From: Aquilaria yunnanensis
Taxonomy: Eukaryota; Streptophyta; Magnoliopsida; Malvales; Thymelaeaceae
Reading direction: 5' to 3'
NCBI GenBank assembly: GCA_039654915.1
Contig: JBDJPA010000011.1
Location: 1,674,001 to 1,738,000, forward strand
Length of the DNA stretch: 64,000 nt
This document shows positions 48,970 to 60,685 of this stretch, piece after piece (position 1 is the first letter of the stretch; the number at the start of each line of letters is the position of its first letter). Position numbers and translations under genes: made by a program. The notes under the pieces are model-generated. The model saw nothing but the letters and a program-made list of their open reading frames with translations. It was not told where the DNA came from and did not search any database.

Positions 48970-50013
48970 TTTTCTTGAATATGGTGCGAAACACATGAAT
49001 GATGTTTCTTTTACTTTTCCCATTTTGAGCCAGACTTCGGTGTTTACTTCTTGTAGGTTCTTAAAATAAATTAATGTCGTTTAGTTTAATTTGATGAAAT
49101 GAAGTTATATATTTCGCACACACAGTCTACAAAGTTATTCTCCAATGAGAAAATTTAAAAAAAAAAATCCAGAAGTACTAAAACGACGTCTAGAAAAGCA
49201 TTTAGAGAAAAAGAGCATAAACAGACAAGTATTTAATTATATAAAGGGAGCGTAGGCAGGAAGGTTTTTGCATTGGCAGGGGAGGCAGGGGAGGTTCACG
49301 CGTAACATATATTCCTTCTAATCCAGATAAAATTCAAACTCTGAAGCAAGAATTTGTCCCAGTTGATAAATGCCATAAAAACGTCGATGTCTGAAATAGA
49401 TGCGTGCCGATTTGTTAAAATTAATGTATTTGTTGGTAGCTAAGTACTTGTGTTGTGTTGTGACAAACGACTTGTCAATAAGCTATTTCTAGCTAGCTTA
49501 CACACAGACGGCACGTACTTAAGACGTGTCATATATGCTCCTCCCCTTCCACCAGGAACAGATAGACCAAACAACTCCGTCTTCTGCTTTATACGAACCC
49601 AGTTATTTTTTTTTTCAAGTAGAAATATGTATAAAGAGCAAACTTTATTAAATAAAAGATCAATACACGACATTTACAAAAACAAGGTAAAAAGAGGCAT
49701 GAAACGAAAGACATAAATATGTCCCTTAAGTCCTAGTTCATATGGTCCAACTGCTTTTTCTTTTTCAAGTTCTATGTGCATTAATTTTCCATCATTTTGA
49801 GGATAAAGTAGTTCTTTAAGATAAATATAATTATGCAGAATATCTCAAAATAAAAAGTCTAAATAATTTGGCATTGAAGGCTAAAGAGTATACAGAGAGT
49901 ATACAAAATAACCTATTAATTTTTTTTATATTAATTATTACCCTGTAGGTGAAAATGAAATGCTTAACTCTAAAAATATCCCAAGTCTTTGTATATATAT
50001 ACCGAAAGAAAGG
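48970..50013. other. Non-coding stretch
   Basis: No supported gene or repeat boundary. Confidence 0.35.
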
Positions 50014-50283
50014 TCATGGCAATGGTCGAGGAACAAATGGACAATGATTATGAACCGTAATGTTAGGACATGGAATTTGGAGACTAATAATATACGGCTG
50101 GCAACAATTCAAAAGTAATTGGACGTGGTTATAGATAGGTACAGCTGAAATTGTTGAATTTCTACAATTCTTTATTTGCGGGAACGATTCTTCTCTTCCC
50201 AAAACATTGGTTAAATGAAGTGCACTTGTACAATCGGGCTCAAAAGGAGTGTCGGGGAATATCCTAACTTTCCACGGCTTCAT
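50014..50283 (-). CDS. Unrecognised small ORF with promoter-like context
   Basis: An 89-codon ATG frame with several cysteines (DCTS, NCRNST, LNCCQP, PCPN, NHCPF). Upstream on the same strand are a purine-rich leader (GGAGAGAGAGGGAGAGGGAG) and a TATAAAAC box near 50350. The spacing of the cysteines near ...LLLNCC...IPCPNI... loosely recalls the extracellular cysteine-rich domain of plant WAK/ATL-like proteins, but there is no signal peptide and I cannot assign a family. It may be a gene fragment or chance. Confidence 0.25.
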   Translation of the reverse strand: MKPWKVRIFPDTPFEPDCTSALHLTNVLGREESFPQIKNCRNSTISAVPIYNHVQLLLNCCQPYIISLQIPCPNITVHNHCPFVPRPLP

Positions 50284-50618
50284 CCCTTTCTCCCTCTCCC
50301 TCTCTCTCCTTTTAATTTCTTAATATGAAATATCCAATAATTATTTAAAGTCGGTTTTATACGTTAGGTGGTATGATTTAGTTATATCATATTCTAATCA
50401 ATAAACATTTATTCTTCATTAGCATGTGCCATGTAGACTCTCCTACGCTACAATGTAGGCAATCTTGTGATGGATTCATTTTTTATTAAAAACATATTAA
50501 CCAATATAAACATCAGTATACTACCGAAGAAAAGACATTTTTCCAATGTGGTTTTCTAACAAATCTGTGTTGGAAAATTCACATTTGCAACATCAAGTCA
50601 ATGAAAGTTGGCACGTTG

Positions 50619-51518
50619 TGATAGCCAAAGATAGTTGAACTGCTATCGCCCCTTTAACCTGTGAACTTCGGCCAGATACCACGCTCGGGAAATCCAGCGT
50701 CACCCAAAAGGAGTACCAGTACCGACCTGGAAAGGAGGAAGTCTGATGCCTCAGACATATGACCTCGGTGGCCCACTAGCACCCTCGGGAATGACGCTAC
50801 TGACCTCGGGAAAAAAGAGCGTCTCCTCTCTCGGAAAAGCAGCCAAATCACCTTCAGGGGAGAAGGACCAGCCACCTTCGGCAGGAGAAAATCCCCCTAA
50901 ACAAGGAGCTATAGTGCTAAGGAAACTCCCGAACTACTGAAACGACTTCGGGAGAAGGGCCCTTATTCCGAAGGGTGACTTCAACTAAAGGGGACCTCGG
51001 GAGTACGGCAGAAGCATTTAAGGAGCCTTTGACATGTCGCCCGCACACGCTACACGCCGCCCTCTTATGCACTCTGACACGCCGACGACGCCTACGTCTT
51101 GTCATGTAGGGCTATTCTTGCCTTAGCCCATGGCCCGAGGAGCCTACAGGCGGCTAGAGGCCCCCACGCCTAAGAGTACAGATTAACATCCGACCGAACA
51201 CGTGTCGCAATCTGAACGGACTACATCCTCCTATATATATATTAGGGAAATGGTCTCAGCGGGGGATCTCTCCTCCTCCAAAAAAACGTACACAGGCAAG
51301 AACCTTTGACTTCCAATACTCTCTCTCCACTTCCCAAAAATATTGACTTGGGCGTCGGAGGCTCCTCCCCGAAAAAAGACTCCGGGGACCTCCTAACCTC
51401 TATTTTCTGAGCGTTTCAGACAGGTCCTTTTGGGAAATCTCCACTTCAGACGTTCTCCATCACTGGAAGTTCCTCCTAATTTCACCATGTCGCACAATGA
51501 AGATGCTGCTGGGCATCA
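50619..51518 (+). repeat. 5' LTR (900 bp)
   Basis: TGATAGCC...GGGCATCA. It contains a TATA stretch CTATATATATATTA at 51231-51244, a CACGTG at 51199-51204, and near its right edge the ATG of gag (51487). Confidence 0.95.
51231..51244 (+). promoter_or_regulatory. LTR TATA box
   Basis: CTATATATATATTA in the 5' LTR, followed by a plausible leader. The same region is deleted from the 3' LTR. Confidence 0.6.
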
Positions 51519-53060
51519 TCTGGCGTCGTCTGTGGGAACTCACCCCCAGGTCGCCGTCGTTGAAACTCGGTGTTCTAAGGACAAGGGACTTCCAAAGTTC
51601 CCATCCACGCCAGAAGTTCAACCGGCAACCGAACAAACTGCAGTAGGGACTTCCTTGCCTGAGGATGAACATCCTCTGACTATTACCATGGGCTTCCTGC
51701 GTGAGTTCCAACGCTCCGTTGTGGCCGAAATGACGCAGCATTTAGACCGAAGATGGCCACAGCCAACTCCGGGTCGAAGGCCCTCTTCACCAGTAACTCA
51801 CCGGGAGAAGAGTCCCAAGTCAACTCACCGGAGTTCGGGAAGTGGGGATCAACATGATGAGTCCTCAACGGAAAATATACCCCTCAAGGCGCGACCTATG
51901 GGAGAAACGGTGCCAAAGCAACCCAGAAGCCCCCGCCGAAGGAGTTCTTCGCCTGAAGAAAAGTTGTCATCTCCTCAGCGTCGAAGTCACTCCCTAAAAA
52001 GGAGACGACAGGTCTCTGTTCCCAGAGGCCTATAGATAGCAGGAAGAAGCGCCCAGTGCCATACTCCTCATGGAAAAAATCCTAAAGAGGCTGGAAAGAA
52101 TGAAGAGGCAGGTAGCTCGGAAGCCAGTTTGGGCTAGGTTGCCAGAAACCTTCAATGGAGACGAATCACCATTCACCCGAGCAGTGGTCGAAGCAACTAT
52201 GCCGAGTGACTTTCGGGTACCTCGGTTGGAGACCTACGATGGCCGAACTGACCCCCAGGCTCATCTGACCAAATACAAGTGCATCATGGTTTTGCATGGT
52301 GTTGATGACGCCACCTTATGTAAGTGCTTCGAGGTCACCCTTGCTGGGCCAGCAACGGCATGGTACAACTCACTCCCTCCTGGGACCATCATGGAGTTCC
52401 AAGAGTTGTCTACTGCCTTCACACAGCAGTTCATCGGGAGCCGGCCAATGGTGAAGATGCCAGTCCAAATGTTTGACATAGCGCAGAGAAATGGAGAAAC
52501 CATTCATGACTATGTCAAAAGGTTCAACGGGGAAGCCTTAAGTGTTCTAGACTTCAGGCCAGAAATATGCATCCTGGCCATGACACGAGGACTTCGGAGA
52601 GACTCTTAGCTGTTCTAGAATTCTCCAAAGATCCCCCCGATACACTTGGTGAATTTTACCGAAGGGCCGAGCAGCACATGACTGCTGAAGCACTGAGAAT
52701 GGGAGGCCCAAAATCTAATCACATCCGCACCGAGGGGTCGAGCCAGCAAACTCACTACCCAACTGAATCAGGGGGACGACCTCGGAAGCTTAAGGGAAGG
52801 AAGCCATTGACTTTCACTCCCATGAACACGACAAGGATGAACATCCTCATGGAAATGGAAAGGCAAGGAACTCAGATCCAATGACCGAAGGCCATGACCT
52901 CGGACAACAAAAAGAACATGAAAAAGTTCTGCCAGTTCCATCGGGACCACGGGCACGATACCGAGGACTGCTTCCAACTAAGGAAATACATAGAATCGCT
53001 GATAAAGCAAGGTCAGCTCCGACGTTACCTGCGGATGCCCTCCCCAAAGGGAAGAAGATA
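51487..53060 (+). pseudogene. gag: gypsy gag, broken
   Basis: Starts MSHNEDAAGHH at 51487, inside the LTR, and reads straight through the primer-binding site (LASSVGT). A basic Ser/Pro/Arg-rich segment follows. The conserved gag region has FNGDESPFTRAVVE, YDGRTDPQAHLTKYK, LAGPATAWYNSLPPG and YVKRFNGEAL (about 52155-52540). Near the end is KKFCQFHRDHGHDTEDC (about 52924-52974), the single zinc-knuckle-like motif of the lineage. Lesions: a shift to another frame between about 52000 and 52070, a shift back near 52605, a TGA at 52882-52884 and a TAA near 53058. Gag would form the virus-like particle of the element in the cytoplasm. Confidence 0.9.
51521..51538 (+). other. Primer-binding site
   Basis: TGGCGTCGTCTGTGGGAA begins two bases after the LTR. 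The first nine bases are one mismatch from TGGCGCCGT, as expected for an Asp-type tRNA 3' end, but the remainder does not extend the match, so the priming tRNA is uncertain. Confidence 0.65.
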
Positions 53061-54000
53061 AGAGGAGGGAAAAGGAGATAACGAGGAGTATGACTTCGAT
53101 AGGTGCCGGAACCGAAGTCCAAAAAGGCATCCGCCACCCCCGGCAGGAGTGATACAAATGATCACAACATGACTGCCGTCGGCAGGAAGGAAAAGAAAAG
53201 CCAGAGAGATTTCGGTAATGGAATATGGGAACCCATCAAAAAAGCTTGTTCGGAAAGATGGGTCTGCTGTCATATTTCCTCATGATGATCCACTGCTGAC
53301 TATGGCGAGGATAGGAAGCTGGGACATCAAGAGAGTACTGCTTGATGATGGTTCAAACGCGGACGTCCTATTCTCACACCTGCTGCCGAGTTTGGGTATT
53401 TCAATGAACGACTTCAAGTCCGTCACTTCTCCTACTTTTGGAGTGGGACCGTCCGAACTCCCCATCCTCAGTTGGATTGATCTTCCTCTGATGCTGAGGG
53501 GAACCTCAATAAACAACAAAGACGAACTGTTTGCCTCAGTAATGATAAGGTTCATCGTCATAGATGTCCCTTCGTCATATAACGCCATTCTTGGGAGGCA
53601 AACGCAAAGGAACCTCCACATCCGCTCGGATGTAAAGTACCTAACTGTCACCTTCGCCACCAAGGATGGAGATGCTGAGATCTTCATCGACCAGGGGGAA
53701 GTGAGGAAGGTGTTTGTTAAGGCGAGGAAAGCCCCGGTGACAAGCTACGCGCAAACTACGGAAACGAAGGCCGTACTCGCAGAAGGGTCAAAAGGAGAAG
53801 AAACAGAAGATTCTGAGAAAATAGAAACGGAAGACATAGAGCTTGTCCCAGGCCGGAATACCCGAATAGGGAAAAAATTGGCCGAAGGTGACAAGGAAAA
53901 ACTTGTATCTTTCCTTCTAATGAATAAAAATCTGTTTGCCTACTCGCCAAAAGACATGCATGGGGTAGACCCTCGCATAATACAACATAGCCTTAAAGTG
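53061..54000 (+). pseudogene. gypsy aspartic protease region
   Basis: This is in the same frame as the end of gag. LLDDGSNADVLF (about 53338-53373) is the aspartic protease active-site motif with the D-G-S triad. RFIVIDVPSSYNAILGRQTQ (about 53550-53610) is the downstream family landmark containing YNAILGR. A TGA near 53168-53171 precedes the ATG at 53218, after which the frame is open to the TGA at 54034-54036. In the intact element this enzyme cleaves the gag-pol polyprotein. Confidence 0.85.
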
Positions 54001-55325
54001 AGCCCAGAGGCAAAGCTTGTTCGCCAAAAAAAGTGAAGCCTCTTGGCAAACAAAAACAACTTCGTCAAAACCGAAGTCCAGCACTTGATAGATGCGGGCA
54101 TAATCAAGGAAGTCAAATACCCCGAATGGCTAAGTAATGTGGTTATTGCCACAAAGGAAGGGAGCGACAAGCTCTGAATGTGCATCAACTTCCAAAACGT
54201 AAATGACGCTTGCCTTAAGGATTCGTATCCTTTCCCGCCAATAGATCAGTTGGTAGACTTAACTGATGAATATGGATTCTTGAGCTTCCTCGACGCCTTC
54301 AGTGGCTATCATCAAATCAGGATGGACCCCGAAGATGAAGAAAAAACTGCCATCATCACCGAAGTCGGTACATATTGCTAGGTCAGAATGCCCTCGGCCT
54401 TAAAAATGCAGGAGCCACCTACCAGATGCTAATGAACAAAGTCTTCAACGACCAAATAGGGAGGAACATGGAAGTCTATGTTGATGACATGATAGTTATA
54501 AGCAAATTGCCTGGCAGTCATATTGCAGATTTGGAGGAAACTTTCCACTAACTTAGAGCCTTCAGAATTCGCCTCAATCCTGAAAAATGTGTCTTCGGCA
54601 TAAGCTTAGGAAAGTTTCTCGGATTCATGGTATCAGAAAGAAGTATCGATGCCAACCCGGAAAAAGTCAAAGCACTACGTGAATTCCGAACTCCTGTCAC
54701 AACAAAGGATGTGCAAAGGCTCACTGGGAGAATAATGTCCCTTAGCAGATTCATTTTCAAGTATAGGGATCGCTGCCGACCATTCTTTAAGGTCCTCACC
54801 AAGGCAGCAAAAAATGGTGGCGACCTCAGAAAAGATGACCATCCTTGAAACGAGGATTGCCGAAAGGCCTGGGAAGAGCTCAAAGTCTATCTAGCTCGCC
54901 TACCCACTCTTCGGCAACCACGAGAGGGAGAACCCCTTGTACTATACATCACCATTACGGAAAAAACACCGAGTTCGGTTTTCGTGAAGGAAGAAGGGGC
55001 GGAGCAATAGCCAGTATACTACGTGAGCAAGTCCCTGCATGGTGCTGAAGTCAGGTATCCCTTACTACAAAAAGCTATCTATGCCCTGGTGCTAGCAAGT
55101 AGGAGACTGCGTCTGTACTTTCAAGCTCACCCCATTATTATCTGGAGTATCCTACCTCTTCGAGATGTCATGAAGAGGGTAGACCATTCGGGAAGGCTTT
55201 CCAAGTGGTGCATTGAGCTCAGTGAATATGACATCACTTATGAGCCAAGGAAGGCAATAAAAGCCCAAGCTCTAGCGGACTTCATTGCTGAGGTAACCAT
55301 TGCCGAAGGTGATCAATCGGACCTC
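54001..55325 (+). pseudogene. gypsy reverse transcriptase and first RNase H
   Basis: RT motifs are EVQHLIDAGIIKEVKYPEWL, then MCINFQNVNDACLKDSYPFP, then FLDAFSGYHQIRM, a degenerate GLKNAGATYQ, and YVDDMIV, the catalytic box, at about 54478-54498. Then come LNPEKCVFG, KFLGFMVS and LTGRIMSLSRF. The connected RNase H region has FFKVLTKA, AWEELK, YYVSKSLHGAEVRY, SRRLRLYFQAHPI and LSEYDITYEPRKAIKAQALADF. Lesions: TGA at 54034-54036 and 54175-54177, TAG just before the frameshift near 54395, then in the new frame TAA (about 54549), TGA (54846-54848) and TAG near 55007-55009. Confidence 0.9.
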
Positions 55326-55784
55326 GGCAAGAGTGAGCTAGAATGGACTCTGTTCGTGGATGGGGCCTCCGGCTCCGAACACCAGGGAGCTGGGGTAATT
55401 ATTCGCGGTCCCGAAGGTTTGGAAGTCATGAAAGCCGTCAAATTTGGGTTTAACGTCACCATCAATGTGGCAGAATACGAAGCTCTCATAGCAGGGTTAC
55501 GCCTGGCTAGAAAGATTGGTGTAAGAAACCTAAAAGCCCATAGCGATTCCCAGCTAGTGGTGCGGCAGATGGTAGGAGACTATAGCGCGAAGGATCCGAC
55601 TTTGGCAAAATATCATGAGTTCGTATCAAAGCTCATCCAAGAGTTCGACGCGGTACATATTGAAAATGTACCTCACCGAGACAATGCCGAAGCAGACAGC
55701 TTGGCCAAATCAAAAAGGTTCACCGAAGTGATGAGCCACCCGAGCATAGCGACGCTGAGCATAGTTACCTGGGAAAAATGGTGA
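55326..55784 (+). pseudogene. Second (Tat-lineage) RNase H domain
   Basis: After an acidic linker the frame reads WTLFVDGASGSEHQGAGVII, then NVAEYEALIAGLRLARK, then AHSDSQLVV and ENVPHRDNAEADSLA. This is a complete RNase H fold with the catalytic pattern D...E...D...D visible. Its position after the degenerate first RNase H and before integrase is the hallmark of Tat elements. The segment itself is uninterrupted from 55023 to its stop at 55782-55784. Confidence 0.88.
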
Positions 55785-57022
55785 AAAAATCCTATAAAGA
55801 GATATCTTACAATAGCAGAGCTTCCCGATGATCCTCACGAAGCGGAAAAAGTGTGAAGACATTCCGAACGATATTTCCTAATTGGGGAAAAGTTATACTG
55901 GCAGAGGTATGCGAGTCCGATACAAAGATGTGTCAGCGAAGAGGACGCTTGGGCAGTTCTCGAAGAAGTCCACGAGGAGGCTTGTGGTTTCCACATCGGA
56001 ACTGACGCCTTGGCAGGCGTAGTATTCCGCCAAGGGTACTTCTGGCCCACCCTAAGAAAGGACACAAGGCAGTTTGTCCAAAAATGTGACAATTGCCAAA
56101 GACACGCCAGCGTCAGCGTCCAAAAGCTGCCCTCGGAATTAATAACCTCGGTAAACTACCCCTGTCCTTTGCAGTTTGGGGCATAGACCTTATCGGGCCA
56201 CTCCCGATAGCACATGGAGGAGTGAAGTTCTGCGCAGTGGCAGTGGATTACTTCACTAAGTGGGTCGAGGCAGAACCCCTAGCAACCATTTCGGCAAAGG
56301 ATATACAAAAATTTGTCTGGAAGAACATTATATGCAGATTTGGCATACCGAGGATGAGAGTGGCTGATAATGGTTCCTAATTTATGGACAAGGGATTCCA
56401 AGAATTCATCACCAACCTCGAGATAAAAATGCACTTCGCCCCGATAGCTCATCCCCAGAGCAACGGACAAGTAGAGATATCCAACAGGACCATAAAAGAG
56501 GGTCTAAAAAATAGGTTGGGGGAAGCAAAGGGAAAATGGCCAGGAGAACTTCTTAGTGTGCTATGGAGTTATCGGACGACGCCCCAAAGGGCCACGGGTG
56601 AGACACCTTTTTCACTCGTCTTCGGCACAGAGGCTATTATCCCTATCAAGGTAGTACAGCCATCAATTAGAATACAAGTGTTCGACGAATGAGGGAACGA
56701 CCTTGGATTGAGAACAAAGCTCGACCTAAATGACGAACACAGAGAAGTGGCTGAACTCAGAAGGAAGGCCTTTCAGCAAAGAGTGGCCACGGCCGCGAAC
56801 CTGCGCGTTAGGCTAAAAGGAATAAGGAAAGGGGACCTCGTTCTCCGAAAGGCCGAGTTCAAACCCCGAAGGCTGTCCCATGGGGTACTTCAGGCGAACT
56901 GGGAAGGGCCTTACTTGGTCCTTGACGAAGTCCGAAATGGAGTCTATAAGCTTGGCGACGCCGAAGGTGGAGAATTAAAAAATACATGGCATTCGGACGC
57001 CTTAAAGAAATTATATACTTAG
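55785..57022 (+). pseudogene. gypsy integrase
   Basis: The HHCC zinc domain reads VHEEACGFH ... QFVQKCDNCQRHA (about 55960-56107). After a frame change near 56150 the catalytic core shows WGIDLIGPLP, VDYFTKWVEAEPL, RVADNGS and HPQSNGQVEISNRTIKEGL, giving the DDE triad. The C-terminal part has VLRKAEFKPRRLSHG and ANWEGPYLV and ends at 57020-57022. Stops: TGA (55782-55784), TGA near 55854, TAA at 56378-56380 and TGA near 56690-56692. Intact integrase would insert the cDNA into the nuclear genome. Confidence 0.9.
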
Positions 57023-57468
57023 AATTTTGGTAAGAAATTGTACAATTTTGAAAAAGTTTCTAAGTACAAAAATTTTCTTCCACCAAAGAACTCTCGCCGA
57101 ACAAGGCTTAAGCAAGAAGCGTGCAAAATTTACTTATTCCCTCTGAAGTTGATTAGGTTATTTTCCCAAAAAGTAAGTTCGTCACAAGTAGGCCCAAAAG
57201 AAGGCCAAAATTTTGCTTAAGGGAATTCGTCGAAAGTTAACGTTTTTCCGAAGAAGGCTAAAAAAAAAAAAAACAAGCAAAACATATTTTCTGAAGTCCT
57301 TTGACCGAAAGTGGTCGGGATAACTAGGAAATAAAAGTTATTGCTCAAAGACTTAGCCAAATTTTGGAAGAAGGAAAAATTTCATTGGAAAAGGCCTTAT
57401 TACAAGGAGAAGGTTACAAGAAGAAAGATTACAAACAAAAACAAAAGAAGGCAAAGGCCCTAGAGCAT
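57023..57468. other. Spacer between integrase and the antisense gene
   Basis: Purine-rich non-coding DNA with a run of 14 A residues near 57259-57272. It separates the convergent ends of pol (+) and the antisense gene (-). Confidence 0.5.
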
Positions 57469-59959
57469 CTAAGGGATCGCGGCGTCATGGGAGGCTCCAG
57501 CTCTTGTGTCTTTAACTACCACCTTCGGTGCCGGAGGAAGGGGAAATGGTAGGTTGAGGAGCTCGATTTTTGACCAAGTCCACCGAAGCCTTTCGGGAAT
57601 GTCCAGGGCAGCCAGAAAGGAAAGGTCGAGATCGGGGTATTTTTTCAGAACCTGATGACGAGCCAGACAGAAGCTGTCCTGAAAGGCAACCTTGGTCGCC
57701 TGGACGGCCTTGTCTTTCTCGAGAGACAAGTCTTCTACTTTGTTCTCAAGATCAGCAACCTCCTTCTCCAGCGCCTTCACTTTCTTCTTCTTCTTTGGCT
57801 CCTTCTTCAGAGCCTCGACCTCGGCTTGAAGCTCGGCGTTATCAGCAAGCACCTTCGCCAGGAGAGCAGAGTCTTCCTCTTTTCCCTTTTGATAGGCTTC
57901 GTTGGCCGAAGTTAGACTCACCACCTTCGCGCCGAGGTCAGACATCTTCTAGGAAAAATCCTTTAAGAGCTCTTCTTGGCACTTCAAGAATTCTTCCCGA
58001 AGTTTAGCAACCTCCTCCTTGGCTATCCGGCTCAACTCTACATTTTTAACAACAGAGTTGGCGCAGAAGACCTTGGCCTTTTCCAAAAGATCTTCGGTCC
58101 AGGTTCGGACCGAAGCTTGCTTTGCCGCCCAAGCCCGAAGGCATCCACTATACCCTAGGAGCTGCAAAAAAGGAGAAGATACTTAGTCAAATATGCATAA
58201 AGAAAGCCAAGTACTTAGAAAAATAGGGAGAAAAAATAAAGGGCTTGAAGAAGTACCTGGGCAGCATGCTCAAAAATTTTTGAGGCAAGGGTCTCCTCGT
58301 TGGCGCATTCTTCGGCAACCACTTTGAAGGAAACCTGGGTGAGTACGCCCCTCGCCATTTGGGGAGCCATTTGCTGGCAGTCCTCGGAGAATAAGTTCAT
58401 GTCCTCCGTGAAAGACCAGAAAGGCTCCCTCAAAACCTTGTCCTTCGGGATGTGAGAGTCCCGAAGAGCCCGCCTTCGGGCATGGTCCACCATCCAGGAT
58501 GAGGGCGCCAGTTCTTCTGCAAAGTTAAAACACAAGTCTCGTCAAGACAAAGTCTCTTAGTCATATATCTACAAGATTAAGAATAAAAATTTCTAAGGGA
58601 CAAACCTGGCGCAACCTTAGTGATGTCGTCGTCGGAGTCCCTAACCTCCTACACCTCGGCAGGGACGTGTTTGCCCTTGCTTCTTCGGCGCTCTTCAAGC
58701 TCCTCAGCAGAAGGGTCTGCTGCCAAAGAGCCTAAAAGATCTGCCGAGGTGGCGGGACTCCGAGAAACCACACTGGTGGCCACCTCGGTCGGCAGGACAG
58801 CTGCGACTTCGGCCTCGCCACCAACCTCCTCGACGTCTTCCGGCGGTGGGGGAAGCGCATCCTTCTTCGCCCTCTTGGCTGAAGACGGCCCACTCCCGGA
58901 CATTTTACGCCTCCTAGAGGCGCCCTTTTTTGTCTGCTCTCCCTTTTCAGCTTGGCCGAGAAAGACAGACTTGTAGTAGACAGCAGACTCGTCGCCCATC
59001 TCTGAAAATGAAGGAAAACATCAGTGTAAGTCCAGACGGATACTTATACTGAAAACTTTGAAAGGAAACTTACTTTTGAAAAAGGCTTCATAAGTGAGCT
59101 CCCCCCGAATGAGCATCACTAGCCAGGACTCCTTCCCGTCGATGACAGGAGCTGGCATGCCGAGATCCGTCTTATGCTCCTTGACTACCCCTAGCTCCCG
59201 AAAGACCTCCTCGGTCATAAGTCTCCACATGATGGGGAAATGGTAGAGGGAGCGTGGAGGGACCTCGGCATCCCAGTCGGCGACAGCACGGATACATATG
59301 TCGAAGTCCACAAACCTCATTACCAACTCGGGAGTTAGCAGCTTTTTGGGGTCCACGACATCCGTCTCCAACTTTCCCCGAGCCCACTTAGTCGGAACGT
59401 GCGACCAAGCCTCCGCCACTTTCAGGAAGAAGAACTTCCTTTGCCACCCTCGCTAGCTGTTTTTGGTAGCGAAGGTGAACATGTATTTTTTGCTCCCAGA
59501 TCCCCGGGGTAGCATGAAATAGAAGCCACCATTCGGGACCGGATAGAGCTTGTAATACTGCATGAACAGGATGAAGTGGGGTTCTATTCCGAAGACCCTA
59601 TACATGTAGAGGAAAATGTTAAAATAACAGTATGAGTTCGGAAGAAGCTGATTCACGGCTATGCCATGAAATTGGCAAAAGTCGCAAATCATCCTCGGTG
59701 GAGGAAACCAAAGTCCGGCCTTCAGTTGGGCTCGGAAAACGGTAACCTCATCATCTCGGTTCATAAAACTATAATGACTGAGAAGAGGTAACCTCGTGAC
59801 GGCATAGGAGGGAAGAAAAAATTTGGTTGTCCACTTCTCTAATTTCTCCGAAATAGAGCAACAAGGGTGAGACATGAGAGGTTGTCAGCTTTCGGGGATG
59901 GGTTTGACAGACATAAGGGGGACGGGTTCGACAGGCGTAAGGGGGACGGGTGAAGACAT
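57469..59959 (-). pseudogene. Antisense spliced accessory gene of the Tat element (gypsy-type domain plus coiled coil)
   Basis: Proposed exons on the minus strand are 59074-59959, 58606-59001, 58257-58516 and 57469-58161. The introns (72, 89 and 95 bp) are GT-AG with normal plant donors (GTAAGT, GTTTGT, GTACTT). Joining gives 744 codons in one frame, interrupted only by TGA 59885-59887 and TAG at 59453-59455, 58649-58651 and 57949-57951. Exon 1 carries FFLPSYAVTRLPLLSHYSFM, GLWFPPPRMICDFCQFHGIA and FNIFLYMYRVFGIEPHF, which I recognise as the plant 'putative gypsy type transposon' domain (Transposase_28 in Pfam). Exon 2 is basic and Ser/Glu-rich with a nuclear-signal-like RRRK. Exons 3-4 end in a Lys/Glu heptad coiled coil. 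The function is unknown. Confidence 0.78.
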
Positions 59960-60245
59960 GATTGGCAAAAAAGCGACTACGGGCAGAAAATCGAGGGACT
60001 CCGGGAAAAAGAAAAACGACTTCGGGAAGCAAGAAAAAGCAAAAAATGAAGAAACCGAAGGACCCTTAGAATCAAAACCCACCAAAAGTTTTGCCGAAAT
60101 CAGGGTTTGAAGACGCCGTCGTGAATGGTGGCCTGAAATCGCCCCGCCGTTAGCACCGCCGCAAACAGAGAGGGGAAAGCACGAAAATAGACGAGAGCAA
60201 AGCGAAGGCAAAAGGAGAACAAATGAGGATTATGACGGAATGAGG

Positions 60246-60253
60246 TTTATATA
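60246..60253 (-). promoter_or_regulatory. TATA box of the antisense gene
   Basis: TATATAAA on the minus strand, about 290 bp upstream of the antisense start codon and outside the LTR. It implies the antisense gene has its own promoter. Confidence 0.55.
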
Positions 60254-60672
60254 GACCGAGGAAGGGTAGCCGAATCTACATCATAATTGCTCCACGAAGG
60301 CGAACCGTCGCCATAATTGCCCTCGCACGCGAAAAGACACGGCTGGTGTAACCGACTTGACCGCCCCCAACCATCGCGCGCCACATGTCATCCAATCCGA
60401 AAAACTAGGACACGTTTTCTTACACACTGAAAAACCCGGGCATGTCGCTCCAGACTAACACGCTTGGTTACGAGACGCGGCGGTCCACTAACTTGCAGCA
60501 GAAAAAGTAAAGAGATTGGGCACCTCAAGAACACCAAAGGGCAGACAGTGACACCTGGCTGGACAGGGCGTGTCTTCGGGCAACGAAGTGCCTTTTTCGC
60601 AAACGTCATACCCCGAGTCCTGAAAGGCGCCCCCAGAAGGTCTACAAGCCGAAGTCTCCACTTCGGCCTTCC
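60254..60672. other. Region between antisense promoter and 3' LTR
   Basis: GC-richer non-coding DNA. Likely holds upstream elements of the antisense promoter and the sense-strand 3' untranslated part of the retroelement. Confidence 0.35.
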
Positions 60673-60685
60673 AAGGGAGGGCATG
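60673..60685 (+). other. Polypurine tract
   Basis: AAGGGAGGGCATG directly before the TGATAGCC of the 3' LTR; the purine core is AAGGGAGGG. Confidence 0.65.

Noticed and set aside
52881..53285. Additional short plus-strand frames near the gag/protease junction
   Set aside because: Off-frame readings; the zinc-knuckle and protease motifs lie in one other frame.
57570..58976. Plus-strand frames of 86-145 codons
   Set aside because: Complementary to the antisense gene, which has recognisable domains and splice sites; plus frames are Arg/Ser/Pro-rich without a domain.
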